From Novosphingobium hassiacum (GTDB lineage: Bacteria > Pseudomonadota > Alphaproteobacteria > Sphingomonadales > Sphingomonadaceae): a DNA stretch of 64,000 nt. The stretch is taken from NCBI RefSeq assembly GCF_014196055.1, contig NZ_JACICY010000005.1, positions 62,001 to 126,000 of the forward strand, read 5' to 3'. Positions 17,076 to 25,850 of this stretch are shown here, one piece after another. Both the position numbers and the translations under genes were made by a program. A model generated the notes under the pieces. That model had not been told where the DNA came from. It did no database searches and saw only the letters and a program-made list of their open reading frames with translations. Positions within the stretch are counted from its first letter, which is position 1; each line of letters starts with the position of its first letter.

Positions 17076-17104
17076 CTACCCGCGCTGCAATTCGCAGCGG
17101 GTAG
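17076..17104 (-). terminator. terminator downstream of tRNA-Pro
   Basis: Read on the minus strand, CTACCCGCTGC pairs with GCAGCGCGGGTAG (one bulge), and the stem is followed by CTTTT. It sits 23 bases past the tRNA 3' end, as expected for a monocistronic tRNA gene. Confidence 0.7.
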
Positions 17105-17127
17105 GCGGGGCCAAGTTGATGATTTAT

Positions 17128-17204
17128 TGGTCGGGACGAGAGGATTCGAACCTCCGACCCCCACACCCCCAGTGTGATGCGCTACCAGGCTGCGCTACGT
17201 CCCG
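17128..17204 (-). tRNA. tRNA-Pro (anticodon GGG)
   Basis: Seventy-seven-base tRNA on the minus strand. Acceptor stem CGGGACG pairs with CGTCCCG, discriminator A, and the CCA end is encoded (17128-17130). The D arm is GCGC...GCGC with loop AGCCTGGTA, the T arm contains GGTTCGAATCC, and the anticodon loop CTGGGGG gives anticodon GGG, reading CCC and CCU proline codons. There is no sign of a duplicated 3' end or nearby integrase that would mark it as an integration site. Confidence 0.96.
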
Positions 17205-17420
17205 ACCGAGCCCGGGCCTATAGGCATGGACATTCGCGATGGCAAGCGTGCGATTGCGCGATCGGTGCCAGGGCGCGACCAGCCGATGGGGCTTCGATTG
17301 CGTTGGCTTGTCCAAGCTGCTAACCGCCCGCGTCAAGCTTGCCCGGACGGCCTTGCGCGCAAAATGCGTGCGGGGCTACGGTTGCAATATCGATCACGCG
17401 ATCCCAGAAACGGACTCATC

Positions 17421-17747
17421 ATGCTGAGCACTCTTTCCGCTGCCGCTGCCAACGCCGGTCAACCGCCCGCGTGGATGAGCTTCCTGCCGCTGGTGGCAAT
17501 GGGGTTCATCTTCTGGTTCCTGATCCTGCGGCCGCAGATGCGCCAGCAGAAGGAACACAAGGCCAAGATCGGTGCGCTCAAGAAGAACGACATGGTCGTG
17601 ACTGCTGGCGGACTGATCGGCAAGGTGCTGAAGATCGACGATCACTACGTCGAATTGGAACTGGCGCCGAATGTGAAGGTCAAGGCCGTGCGCTCGACCA
17701 TCGGCGACGTGCTGCCGCCTGCCGGCACCGCGCCAGCGAACGATTGA
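17421..17747 (+). CDS. yajC: preprotein translocase subunit YajC
   Basis: Accessory subunit of the Sec holotranslocon, forming SecDF-YajC. It has 108 residues from the ATG at 17421. There is a single membrane helix at about 19-36 (SFLPLVAMGFIFWFLILRPQ), followed by the conserved RPQMRQQKEHKAKI segment and a small beta domain with MVVTAGGLIGKVLKI. It is the first gene of yajC-secD-secF, 28 bases upstream of secD. An upstream open frame to 17226 is not part of the protein. Confidence 0.95.
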   Translation: MLSTLSAAAANAGQPPAWMSFLPLVAMGFIFWFLILRPQMRQQKEHKAKIGALKKNDMVVTAGGLIGKVLKIDDHYVELELAPNVKVKAVRSTIGDVLPPAGTAPAND

Positions 17748-17775
17748 CCCTTCAAGTTCTGAAAGCTGACAGCCG

Positions 17776-19383
17776 ATGTCCGAATTTCCGCGCTGGAAGG
17801 TAATCTGGCTCTGGGCGCTGACGCTGGTCTGCGTCATCGCCGCGATCCCCTCACTCACGTCAACGATGGGCTTGCCATGGCCCGCTTCGCTACCCGAGCC
17901 GAAGGTCAACCTTGGCCTTGATCTGGCTGGTGGCAGCCACATCCTGCTTGAGGCCGACCCTTCGCAGGTTCGCCAGCAGCGGCTGGAAGGCATGGAAGAA
18001 TCGGTTCGCACCAAGCTGAAGCAGGATGGCAAGTCCATCCGTATCAGCGACATTTCGAACCGGGAGGGCGCGCTGACGTTTGTCGTCGCCGAACCGTCGC
18101 AAGTCGATGCGGTGCGTGAAGCGGTGCTGCCGCTGACCAGTGGTGCGGGCCTCACCGGCCAGCGCGACTGGGACATCAACGTCATCGACGGCAATCGCTT
18201 CATGCTCAAGCCGACCGACGCTGGCGTCAATCAGGCGGTAACGCAGGCGATGGACACGGCGGTCGAAGTGGTCCGCAAGCGCATCGACGCGCTGGGCACC
18301 AAGGAGCCGACGATCATCCGTTCCGGCCCGACGCGCATCGTAGTGCAGGTGCCGGGATTGCAGGATCCGCAAGCGCTGAAAAACTTGCTGGGCCAGACTG
18401 CAAAGCTCGAATTCAAGCTGGTCGATACAGCGGCGCTGCCATCGGACGTGGCGCAAGGCATCGCACCTGCGGGTAGCGAGATCGTGCCGTTCATCAATCC
18501 GTCAGAAGGCGGCGGCGCTCCCGCGATTGCGGTCAAGCGGCTGGGCGGCATTCGCGGTGACCAGTTGACGAACGCGCAACAGACCAACAACCAGCAGACC
18601 AACGAGCCGGTCGTAAACATCGTGTTCAATTCCGAAGGCGGGGCCAAATTCGCCAAGCTGACGACGCAGAACACCGGCAAGCAGTTCGCGATCATCCTCG
18701 ACGGCAAGGTGCTTTCCGCGCCGACGATCAACGAGCCGATCCTTGGTGGCAGTGCGATCATCTCCGGTCGGTTCACGACCGAAAGCGCCAACGCGCTGGC
18801 GATTTCGCTGCGTTCAGGCGCGCTGCCGGTCGATCTCAAAGTGGTCGAGGAACGCACCGTCGGCCCTGACCTCGGTGCGGATTCGATCCGCAAGGGCATG
18901 ATCGCGATGGGCGTGGGTACGCTTGCGTTGATGGTGTTCATCATGGTCACCTATGGCCGGTTCGGGGTTTACGCGAACATCGCGCTGGTGGTTAACGTGC
19001 TGATGATCCTGGGGATCATGGGCATCATCGGCACGACGCTGACGCTGCCCGGTATCGCTGGTTTCGTGCTGACGATCGGCGCGGCGGTGGACGCCAACGT
19101 GCTGATCAACGAGCGAATACGCGAAGAGCGCCATCGCGGGCGCAAGGTCATCCAGTCGGTCGAACTCGGTTACACCGAAGCCAGCCGGGCGATCTTCGAC
19201 GCCAACATCACCAACGTCATCGCGGCCGTGCTGATGTTCGCGTTCGGCTCGGGTCCGGTGAAGGGCTTTGCGGTGGTGCTTATGATCGGCATCGCGACGT
19301 CGGTGTTCACGGCTGTGACGCTCACCCGGATGTGGGTCATGCAGTGGCTGCGCCGCGCGCGTCCTGCCGACCTGAACCTGTAA
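17776..19383 (+). CDS. secD: protein translocase subunit SecD
   Basis: SecD and SecF use proton motive force to complete protein export through SecYEG. It has 535 residues: membrane helix 1 near 9-31, motif LGLDLAGGSHILLE near 47-60, a large periplasmic P1 domain to about 365, then five membrane helices of the RND-like core. Core signatures include GPDLGADSIRKGM, GRFGVYANIAL, LPGIAGFVLTIGAAVDANVLINERIREE and ANITNVIAAVLMFAFGSGPVKGFA. Second gene of the yajC-secD-secF operon. Confidence 0.96.
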   Translation: MSEFPRWKVIWLWALTLVCVIAAIPSLTSTMGLPWPASLPEPKVNLGLDLAGGSHILLEADPSQVRQQRLEGMEESVRTKLKQDGKSIRISDISNREGALTFVVAEPSQVDAVREAVLPLTSGAGLTGQRDWDINVIDGNRFMLKPTDAGVNQAVTQAMDTAVEVVRKRIDALGTKEPTIIRSGPTRIVVQVPGLQDPQALKNLLGQTAKLEFKLVDTAALPSDVAQGIAPAGSEIVPFINPSEGGGAPAIAVKRLGGIRGDQLTNAQQTNNQQTNEPVVNIVFNSEGGAKFAKLTTQNTGKQFAIILDGKVLSAPTINEPILGGSAIISGRFTTESANALAISLRSGALPVDLKVVEERTVGPDLGADSIRKGMIAMGVGTLALMVFIMVTYGRFGVYANIALVVNVLMILGIMGIIGTTLTLPGIAGFVLTIGAAVDANVLINERIREERHRGRKVIQSVELGYTEASRAIFDANITNVIAAVLMFAFGSGPVKGFAVVLMIGIATSVFTAVTLTRMWVMQWLRRARPADLNL

Positions 19384-19396
19384 GAGGACTGTCGAC

Positions 19397-20374
19397 ATGA
19401 AACTCCTCAAGCTCGTTCCCGACGATACCAACATCCACTTCCTCAAGTGGCGCGTGCCGTTCTACGTGATCAGCATCATACTCATGGCCGCATCATGGGG
19501 TCTGGTGCTGACCAAGGGTCTGAATCTGGGCGTCGATTTCGTCGGCGGGCAGATGATCCGCGTGACTTTCGTGCAGAGCCCCGAAGCGCCAGTCGTGGAG
19601 TTGCGTGAGCAGGTCGCAAAGCTTGGCTACGGCGAGCCGGTGATCCAGCGTTATGGCAAGCCGAACGAAATCTCGATCCGGATGAAGCTGCCCGAGGGTG
19701 CGGACCACGACGCCGCGCTGTCGGATAGGATGGCGCGGACGATCACGGCCGACATCAAGCAGAACCATACCGATGCCCGGATCGATGGCGTCGATTCGGT
19801 TTCCGGCAAGGTTTCGAAGGAACTGGGCTGGGACGCGTTCAAGGCACTCGGCTTTGCCGCGCTCGCGGTGGCGGCCTATATCTGGCTACGCTTCGAGTGG
19901 CAGTTCGGTGTCGGCGCGCTCTTCGCGCTGGTGCATGACGTGACGCTGACCCTGGGGCTATTCGCGATCACGGGGATGGAGTTCGACCTCAACATCGTGG
20001 CCGCGCTGCTGACGCTGATCGGCTATTCGCTGAACGATACGATCGTGGTCTATGACCGCATCCGCGAGAACATGAAGAAGTTCCGCAAGATGCCGATGCC
20101 CGAATTGCTCGACCTTTCGGTCAACGAGACGCTGGCCCGCACGATCGTTACTTCGCTTTCGATGCTGATCACGCTGACCGCGCTGCTGCTGTTGGGGCCG
20201 GACGTGATCTTCGGTTTTACTGCGGCGATCACGCTGGGCATCTTCGTCGGGACCTACAGCTCGATCTACATGGCCGCGCCGATCCTGATCTGGCTGAAGG
20301 TCAATCCCAACAGCTTCGTGCCGACCGAAAGCGCGATGGACAAGCAGGAACGGCTGGCGCGCGAGCGGGGATAA
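19397..20374 (+). CDS. secF: protein translocase subunit SecF
   Basis: Partner of SecD in the SecDF-YajC complex, 325 residues. It has membrane helix 1 near 19-37, then LNLGVDFVGGQMIRV, a periplasmic domain, and five C-terminal helices with GALFALVHDVTLTLG, LTLIGYSLNDTIVVYDRIREN and LARTIVTSLSMLITLTALLL. It starts 13 bases after the secD stop. A hairpin with a T-run follows its stop. Confidence 0.96.
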   Translation: MKLLKLVPDDTNIHFLKWRVPFYVISIILMAASWGLVLTKGLNLGVDFVGGQMIRVTFVQSPEAPVVELREQVAKLGYGEPVIQRYGKPNEISIRMKLPEGADHDAALSDRMARTITADIKQNHTDARIDGVDSVSGKVSKELGWDAFKALGFAALAVAAYIWLRFEWQFGVGALFALVHDVTLTLGLFAITGMEFDLNIVAALLTLIGYSLNDTIVVYDRIRENMKKFRKMPMPELLDLSVNETLARTIVTSLSMLITLTALLLLGPDVIFGFTAAITLGIFVGTYSSIYMAAPILIWLKVNPNSFVPTESAMDKQERLARERG

Positions 20375-20396
20375 GCCCTACTCGAGTGTGAATTAT

Positions 20397-20432
20397 GCGG
20401 CGGTGAAGCTTAGGGCTTCGCCGCCGCTTTTT
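20397..20432 (+). terminator. rho-independent terminator of yajC-secDF
   Basis: GCGGCGGTGAAGC pairs with GCTTCGCCGCCGC (one T-G mismatch), followed by TTTTT. Most of the stem lies inside the last codons of the convergent glycosyltransferase gene, so the sequence serves as both terminator and coding DNA. Confidence 0.8.
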
Positions 20433-21597
20433 CGTAGATCTCTGCGAGCGCAACGGCGTTGGCGCCCCAACTGAAGCGTTCCGCGTTTCTGGCGACGTCT
20501 TGTGCTGCCACTGGGTTGGCGAGCAGATCGGCGACAGCTTCGGCGATGGCTTCGGGCGTGCGTTCGGCGATCCGGCCCGCGCTGTTATCCTGCACCACTT
20601 CGCGCGCGCCGCCGACGTCGGGGATGACCACCGGCGTGCCGCAGGCGATGGCTTCAATCCACGCGTTGGCGAGGCCTTCGCGTTCCGATGGCAGGACCAT
20701 GACATCGGCGGCGCAAAGCAACTGGGGCAGCAGATCATGCTCGACAGCGCCGAGGAACTGCACGCGATCATCCAGGCCGAGCTGAGTAACGAGCGCTTTG
20801 AGGGCGCGTTCTTCTCCGCCGGTGCCGGCGATGGCGAGGCGGACGTCTTCGGGCAACAGGGTGAGCGCGCGGATCGCTAAGGCCTGACCTTTAAGCGGTA
20901 CGAGCGCGCCAACACAGAGGAGCAGCGGCCCTCTCGACCAAACCTGCAACGAAGGGATGGCTGAGATGAGTTGCCGAGCGGCGGGGCGCCCTATCGGACA
21001 GAAGCGCGCGCGATCGAGCCCGGTGTAGTGCACGGTGATGCGGTCTTCAGGCATGCCGAGCGCGGCCATGTCGCGGGCGAGTGCGCGCGACACCGAGACT
21101 AGTGCGCTTGCCTGATCAGCGGCGGCAAGCATCTGGCGACGGGCGAAGGCCTTTCCACCCCACAGGTGAATGTCCGAGCCGCGCGCCTTGATCGTCAGTG
21201 GAAGCCCGAGTTCGCGCGCGATCTTGGCTGCGGCGGGGCCGTCGGGATAGAAAAACTGCGCATCGATCAGGTCGAACGGGTTTTCGGCATGGAGACGCTT
21301 GGCCAGCGGCATGACGGCGTGAGCGATCAGCGACGGGTTGATCGGTCCCGAGAGGCCCGGAATCAGCGTGAAGCGCGGGTGATACACGGTCACGTCGCCT
21401 TGGCGTTCCTGGGCGGGGATTGCGCGCAGGCTCTCATAGCGCTTGAGCGGCAGCGGTGGCAGGCCGACCGGGTTGATCACCGTCACGTCCCAGTCACCGC
21501 GCGCCGCCAGCGCCTCCATCTGGCGCGCGACGAAGCGCCCGAAGCCGGTGCGGCCGGGTGCGGGGTAGAGCGTCGAAAGCGAGAGCAGACGCTTCAA
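20410..21597 (-). CDS. group 1 (GT4-type) glycosyltransferase
   Basis: GT-B-fold glycosyltransferase of 395 residues. It has an N-terminal acceptor domain starting KRLLSLSTLYPAPGRTGFGRFV, an IKARGSDIHLWGG motif, then a donor domain with LLLCVGALVPLKGQALAIRA and the EX7E retaining-enzyme motif in EGLANAWIEAIACGTPVVIPDVGG. GT4 enzymes transfer sugars from NDP-sugars to glycans or lipids; acceptor and sugar cannot be told. It follows the XRE regulator gene with a 1-base gap, so they are probably cotranscribed. Confidence 0.88.
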   Translation of the reverse strand: MKRLLSLSTLYPAPGRTGFGRFVARQMEALAARGDWDVTVINPVGLPPLPLKRYESLRAIPAQERQGDVTVYHPRFTLIPGLSGPINPSLIAHAVMPLAKRLHAENPFDLIDAQFFYPDGPAAAKIARELGLPLTIKARGSDIHLWGGKAFARRQMLAAADQASALVSVSRALARDMAALGMPEDRITVHYTGLDRARFCPIGRPAARQLISAIPSLQVWSRGPLLLCVGALVPLKGQALAIRALTLLPEDVRLAIAGTGGEERALKALVTQLGLDDRVQFLGAVEHDLLPQLLCAADVMVLPSEREGLANAWIEAIACGTPVVIPDVGGAREVVQDNSAGRIAERTPEAIAEAVADLLANPVAAQDVARNAERFSWGANAVALAEIYEKAAAKP

Positions 21598-21598
21598 A

Positions 21599-22171
21599 TC
21601 AGAGCTTCCGCACCAGCATTTCGCCGACGCCCAGCCATGGCGGACGATCGATCACCACCTGCCGCTGACCGGCACCGGGCGGGAGCAGGGCGATGCGCCC
21701 ATCGCGCTGGTCGATCAGGCGTCCGAAGGCGAACCGCCCGCCCGGTCGAGGCGCGAGCACATCGCGATTGAAGGCACGCGCGAAATCTTCAGGATCGGTC
21801 TGGCGCAGCCATACCTGATCTCCGGCGCGGTACTCGCCCGCGCTGACATCGACGACCATCGCCATCAGTCGCGCAGAGCCATCGAGCGCGACCGGAAGGA
21901 TCGCGTCCATCGGCTTGGCAAGCGCTTCGGCGCCCTGCAGGCCGAGCCGCGCCACCAGCCGCGCAGGAGATTCCTCGTCTGCCTTGACCAGCAATTGTGC
22001 TTCAACGCCCAAGGCTGCGCCGATGCGGTTCATCCAGACGAGCGAGAGGCTGCGCATGCCGGTCTCGAGCCGTCCGATGGTCTGCGCCGTCGTCGGCGGG
22101 GTGCAACGCGCAGCTACGTCGGCCAGCGTCATGCCCTTCTGGCGGCGAATATCGCGAATTCGGTTGATCAT
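21599..22171 (-). CDS. XRE-family helix-turn-helix protein
   Basis: Protein of 190 residues. Residues 1-62 form a Cro/C1-type helix-turn-helix (IRDIRRQKGMTLADVAARC, TAQTIGRLETGMRSLSLVWM, IGAALGVEAQLLVK). Residues 85-190 form a separate domain, with PVALDGSARLMAMVVDVSAGEYRAGDQVWLRQ and RFAFGRLIDQRDGRIALLPP, that looks like the beta-rich peptidase-S24-like or similar C-terminal domain but lacks a recognisable Ser/Lys dyad. It is the first gene of a pair with the glycosyltransferase. The target is unknown. Confidence 0.7.
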   Translation of the reverse strand: MINRIRDIRRQKGMTLADVAARCTPPTTAQTIGRLETGMRSLSLVWMNRIGAALGVEAQLLVKADEESPARLVARLGLQGAEALAKPMDAILPVALDGSARLMAMVVDVSAGEYRAGDQVWLRQTDPEDFARAFNRDVLAPRPGGRFAFGRLIDQRDGRIALLPPGAGQRQVVIDRPPWLGVGEMLVRKL

Positions 22172-22278
22172 CGGGCAATCTTCTTAACCGCTGCGGTTTC
22201 TTTTTTCGCTTTCCTACAAACGGGCGAGCGAGGCAAGAGCTTTGCGTGTTCTGCAAATGTTCAAGGGGGAAAGCGGTT

Positions 22279-22752
22279 ATGGCGCAAGTGCTGGCAACGC
22301 GCGAATTAACGTCCGAAGGTCCGCGTCGGAACGGCGACGTTACGCCGCGATCGCGCACGGCTTCGGTCAATCTGGCAGAATCGCCGCTGACCTGGCTGCA
22401 TTCGCGAGGCCACCTGACCGATCGGCAGTACGATGCAGGCGAACGCCTGCGTGCCGACTACGAACGTGCCCAGATGGCGCCGTCTATCACGATGCGCTGG
22501 GACGCGGTGCGGATCGCAGGGACTGGGGATCGCGGGCTGAGTGGAAGCGAGAGGCAGATGGCGGCGAAGGCGCGGTTCGATGCTGCTGTGGCGGCTGCGG
22601 GCAATGGTCTGTCGGACATTTTATGGCGTGTGGTCTGTGCCGGTGAGGGGTTACCCGCCGCCGAGAAGACGCTCGAGTGGCCAGCACGGAGCGGCAAGCT
22701 TGTGCTGCGCATTGCGCTTGATCGGGTGGCGGACTTTTATCGCGTGGGGTGA
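22279..22752 (+). CDS. DUF6456 family protein
   Basis: Protein of 157 residues from the ATG at 22279, preceded by AAGGGGGAAAG. The central region SPLTWLHSRGHLTDRQYDAGERLRADYERA begins a conserved alphaproteobacterial domain (DUF6456) that looks like a winged helix or helix-turn-helix. The C-terminal part has a second helical pair ending in RIALDRVADFYRVG. A DNA-binding role is plausible, but I know of no demonstrated function. It is divergent from the XRE gene, with a 107-base shared promoter region, and is followed by a family A palindrome pair. Confidence 0.65.
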   Translation: MAQVLATRELTSEGPRRNGDVTPRSRTASVNLAESPLTWLHSRGHLTDRQYDAGERLRADYERAQMAPSITMRWDAVRIAGTGDRGLSGSERQMAAKARFDAAVAAAGNGLSDILWRVVCAGEGLPAAEKTLEWPARSGKLVLRIALDRVADFYRVG

Positions 22753-22765
22753 GGTTATGCGTTGA

Positions 22766-22859
22766 GGCCTGAGGTCCCCGCCTTCGCGGGGACGCAGAAT
22801 GGCTGCTTGCGTGAAACAAACTGTAGCCCGCTCCCCCGCGAAGGCGGGGGCCTCAGGCG
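22766..22859. repeat. dispersed palindrome family A (inverted pair)
   Basis: Copy one (about 22766-22793) reads GGCCTGAGGTCCCCGCC then TTCGCGGGGAC. Copy two (22829-22859) is in the opposite orientation with a CCCCCGCGAAGGCGGGGG core and CCTCAGGC end. The 35 bases between them show no other feature. It sits between the DUF6456 gene and the convergent ABC-F gene. Confidence 0.85.
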
Positions 22860-22869
22860 TCTCGCGCCG

Positions 22870-24654
22870 TCACCCTTCGACCAGTTCCGCTAGTTCGAGC
22901 CAGCGCTCTTCGGCCGCTTCCTTTTCCGCGCGGGTCTTTGCGATTGCCTGCATGAGCGTGTCGAACTTCTTCGGGTCGCGGGTGTAGAGGTCCGGGTCAG
23001 CCAGTTCCGTCTCACCCCGAGCAATGGCGGCGTCGAGTTCCTCGATCCGTGCGGGGAGGATCTCGTAGTCGCGCTGGTCCTTGTAGGTGAGCTTGCCCTT
23101 TTTGGCAGGCGGGGGCGGCGGCGAGGCTTCCTGCTTTGGCGCAGACTTGCTCGGGCCGGGAGCCTTGCGGCTCTTGCGCAGCTTTTCCCAGTCAGCATAG
23201 CCGCCTGCGACGATATCGACGCGGCCCGAACCGTCCATGCCCAGCGTGATGGTGACCGTGCGGTCCAGGAAATCGCGGTCATGGCTGACGATCAGCACGG
23301 TGCCATCGTAGTCCGAGATGACTTCCTGCAGCAGGTCGAGCGTTTCGAGATCGAGATCGTTGGTCGGCTCATCAAGCACCAAGAGGTTCGAGAATCGGGC
23401 GAATTCACGCGCCAGCAGCAGCCGCGAGCGTTCGCCGCCCGACAGCGTGCCGATCCGCGCTTCGACCAGGCCGGGATCGAACAGGAAGTCCTTGAGATAG
23501 CCGTGGATGTGCTTGCGCACGCCGCGCACGTCGATCCAGTCGCTGCCATCGGCGAGCACATCGCGCACGCGCTTTTCAGGCGCCATCAGGCTGCGCTGCT
23601 GGTCGATGAACACGCCTTGCAGCGTCTTGGCCAGCGTGATCGTGCCGCTGTCGGGTTCGAGCTCTCCGGTGAGCAGCTTGAGCAGCGTCGTTTTCCCCGC
23701 ACCGTTCGAGCCGACCACGCCGATGCGGTCCTTGCGCGTGATGCGCAGGGTGAAGTCCTTGACGATCGGGCGTTCACCGAACGACTTGTTGACATGATCG
23801 GCCACGATGACCGCCTTGCTCTTGGCGTCGTCGCTAGACAGGGCCAGCTTTGCCGTGCCTTGCGGGGTGAGCATCGCGGCACGCTGCGCACGCATCTCCC
23901 ACAGCTTTTCGAGGCGGCCCTGGTTGCGTTTGCGCCGGGCGGTGACCCCGCGTTCGAGCCAATGGGCTTCGATCTTGAGCTTGGCGTCGAGCTTGTCGGC
24001 GGCGCGTGCTTCCTCGGCGTAGACGGTTTCCATCCATGCTTCGTAGCCGCCGAAGCCGATGTCCTTGCGGCGGATCGTCCCGCGATCGAGCCACAGCGTC
24101 GCCTTGGTCAGGCGATCGAGGAAGGTGCGGTCATGGCTGATCACCACGAACGCGCCCTTGTAGCGCATCAGCCAGTCTTCGAGCCAGTCGATCGCAGCAA
24201 GGTCGAGGTGGTTGGTCGGCTCGTCCAGCAAGAGCAGGTCAGGCTCGCTGGCAAGCGCGCGGGCGAGCGCAGCGCGGCGACGCTCGCCACCGCTGGCGCT
24301 ATCGGCCTTGCGCGAAAGATCAATGCCGAGCTGGCCTGCGATAGCCTCGACTTCATGACGCGGCGGCGCGTCCTTGCCCGACAGCGCGAAGTCCATCAGC
24401 GTATCGTAGCCCGTAAAGAACGGGTCCTGTTCGAGCGTGATGATGCGCGTGCCGGGCTGGACCGAGCGGGTGCCCTTGTCCGCCTCGACCTTTCCGCCGA
24501 TCAGCTTGAGCAGCGTGGTCTTGCCCGCGCCGTTGCGTCCGATCAGCGCCAGCCGGTCGCGCGGACCGATGTTGACGTCGAGATCGCTGAAGAGCCAGCC
24601 ATTGCCCTGGATAAGGCCAAGGCCTTCCCAGCTGAGGATCGGTGCTGCTGCCAT
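22870..24654 (-). CDS. ABC-F family ATPase (Uup-like)
   Basis: Soluble protein of 594 residues with two ATP-binding cassettes and no membrane segment. Cassette 1: GRNGAGKTTLLK near 38-49, SGGERRRAALARAL, LLLLDEPTNHLD. Cassette 2: GSNGAGKTTLLKLL near 318-331, LSGGERSRLLLAREF, LLVLDEPTNDLD. The interdomain linker is charged, and residues 510-594 form a Pro-linked C-terminal coiled coil typical of Uup. ABC-F proteins act on ribosomes; Uup is also linked to transposon-excision and branched-DNA phenotypes. It is monocistronic. Confidence 0.9.
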   Translation of the reverse strand: MAAAPILSWEGLGLIQGNGWLFSDLDVNIGPRDRLALIGRNGAGKTTLLKLIGGKVEADKGTRSVQPGTRIITLEQDPFFTGYDTLMDFALSGKDAPPRHEVEAIAGQLGIDLSRKADSASGGERRRAALARALASEPDLLLLDEPTNHLDLAAIDWLEDWLMRYKGAFVVISHDRTFLDRLTKATLWLDRGTIRRKDIGFGGYEAWMETVYAEEARAADKLDAKLKIEAHWLERGVTARRKRNQGRLEKLWEMRAQRAAMLTPQGTAKLALSSDDAKSKAVIVADHVNKSFGERPIVKDFTLRITRKDRIGVVGSNGAGKTTLLKLLTGELEPDSGTITLAKTLQGVFIDQQRSLMAPEKRVRDVLADGSDWIDVRGVRKHIHGYLKDFLFDPGLVEARIGTLSGGERSRLLLAREFARFSNLLVLDEPTNDLDLETLDLLQEVISDYDGTVLIVSHDRDFLDRTVTITLGMDGSGRVDIVAGGYADWEKLRKSRKAPGPSKSAPKQEASPPPPPAKKGKLTYKDQRDYEILPARIEELDAAIARGETELADPDLYTRDPKKFDTLMQAIAKTRAEKEAAEERWLELAELVEG

Positions 24655-24765
24655 GAGGCGCGCTTAGCCGCGACGCCGCGCGGGCGCAACGGCCACAGCC
24701 TGAATGAATTGCGGCACAGATATTCACCAGTTGTTCAATGCATCGCAGGTAGGCACGGTGTCATC

Positions 24766-25068
24766 ATGCGCTTTGCCATCACCCTCCTTGTAGCCTCTCT
24801 GGCCCATGTCGTTCCAACGGTGTCGCTTGCGCAACAGCAGCGGCCCGACGAGCAGAACGAGGTGCGCCGCGATCTGCGGTCGGGCGCGGTGCGATCACTG
24901 CGCGACATCGAGCGGCGCGTGCTGCCGACGAAGCCCGGGATGCAGTACCTCGGCCCGGAATACGATCCTTCGGCGATGGTCTATCGGCTGAAGTTCATCC
25001 GCGACGGGCGCGTGGTGTTCGTCGATGTCGATGCGCGGACGGGGCAGGTCGTCGGCGAATCCCGCTGA
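24766..25068 (+). CDS. PepSY-domain periplasmic protein
   Basis: Protein of 100 residues with a signal peptide (MRFAITLLVASLAHVVPTVSLAQ) and a short PepSY-like domain (RDIERRVLPTKPGMQYLGPEYD, YRLKFIRDGRVVFVDVDARTGQVVGE). Such small PepSY proteins are often encoded beside OmpR/EnvZ-type two-component genes and are thought to modulate them or an envelope peptidase. Here the response regulator starts 102 bases downstream. The ATG at 24766 is chosen because it begins the signal sequence. Confidence 0.82.
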   Translation: MRFAITLLVASLAHVVPTVSLAQQQRPDEQNEVRRDLRSGAVRSLRDIERRVLPTKPGMQYLGPEYDPSAMVYRLKFIRDGRVVFVDVDARTGQVVGESR

Positions 25069-25169
25069 ACGGCACCTTTCTGCACGATTCCTTGACCGTT
25101 CAGGTTCGCCACCCCATTTAGCTGAACAAGTTCGGCGCGAAGGTCGCGTCCAGCAGGGGTACACCTTTC

Positions 25170-25847
25170 ATGCGCATCCTGATCGTCGAGGATGAACCCA
25201 CTCTCGGCAAGCAGCTCAAGTCCACGCTCGAGCAGAATGGCTATGCCGTCGATCTTTCGGTCGATGGTGAAGACGGCCATTTCATGGGATCGACCGAGGA
25301 ATATGACGCGGTCGTGCTCGATCTTGGCCTGCCCGAGATCGATGGCCTGACCGTGCTCGGCATGTGGCGCAAAGAGGGGCGCAAGTTCCCGGTGCTGGTG
25401 CTGACCGCGCGCGATTCGTGGTCGGACAAGGTGGCTGGGCTTGATGCTGGCGCGGACGATTACCTCGCCAAACCGTTCCAGACCGAAGAACTGATCGCAC
25501 GTTTGCGGGCGCTTATCCGCCGCGCCTCGGGCAATTCGTCGTCCGAGCTGATCGCTGGCGACGTGCGGTTGGATACGCGGTCGGGTCGGGTGACGCTCGA
25601 TGGCGAGCCGGTCAAGCTGACCGCGCAGGAATACAAGCTGCTTTCGTACCTGCTGCACCACAAGGGTAAGGTCGTCAGCCGCACCGAACTGATCGAGCAC
25701 ATCTACGATCAGGATTTCGATCGCGATTCGAACACGATCGAAGTCTTCGTCACGCGTATCCGCAAGAAGCTGGGGCCTGACGTGATCACCACGATTCGCG
25801 GGCTTGGTTACAGCCTCGATGATCCGGCTGGGCCCGGTCGCGGTTAA
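25170..25847 (+). CDS. OmpR/PhoP-family response regulator
   Basis: DNA-binding response regulator of 225 residues. Receiver domain 1-115 with acidic pocket E7/D8, phospho-acceptor D51 in VVLDLGLPEIDG and LAKPF near the end. The OmpR-type winged helix from about 125 to 220 contains GEPVKLTAQEYKLLSYLLHH and RTELIEHIYD, ending in TTIRGLGYSL. It is followed after 3 bases by the sensor kinase gene. The 102 bases upstream contain TGAAC motifs in direct and inverted orientation (25066, 25098 and about 25123) that could be an autoregulatory site. Confidence 0.92.
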   Translation: MRILIVEDEPTLGKQLKSTLEQNGYAVDLSVDGEDGHFMGSTEEYDAVVLDLGLPEIDGLTVLGMWRKEGRKFPVLVLTARDSWSDKVAGLDAGADDYLAKPFQTEELIARLRALIRRASGNSSSELIAGDVRLDTRSGRVTLDGEPVKLTAQEYKLLSYLLHHKGKVVSRTELIEHIYDQDFDRDSNTIEVFVTRIRKKLGPDVITTIRGLGYSLDDPAGPGRG

Positions 25848-25850
25848 ACC

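Noticed and set aside
17128..17204. tRNA-Pro as an integration site for an island
   Set aside because: No duplicated tRNA 3' end, no nearby integrase, and core genes on both sides.
23281..24765. Long plus-strand frame leading into the PepSY protein
   Set aside because: This part is antisense to the ABC-F gene; only the last 100 codons, starting with a signal peptide at 24766, are real.
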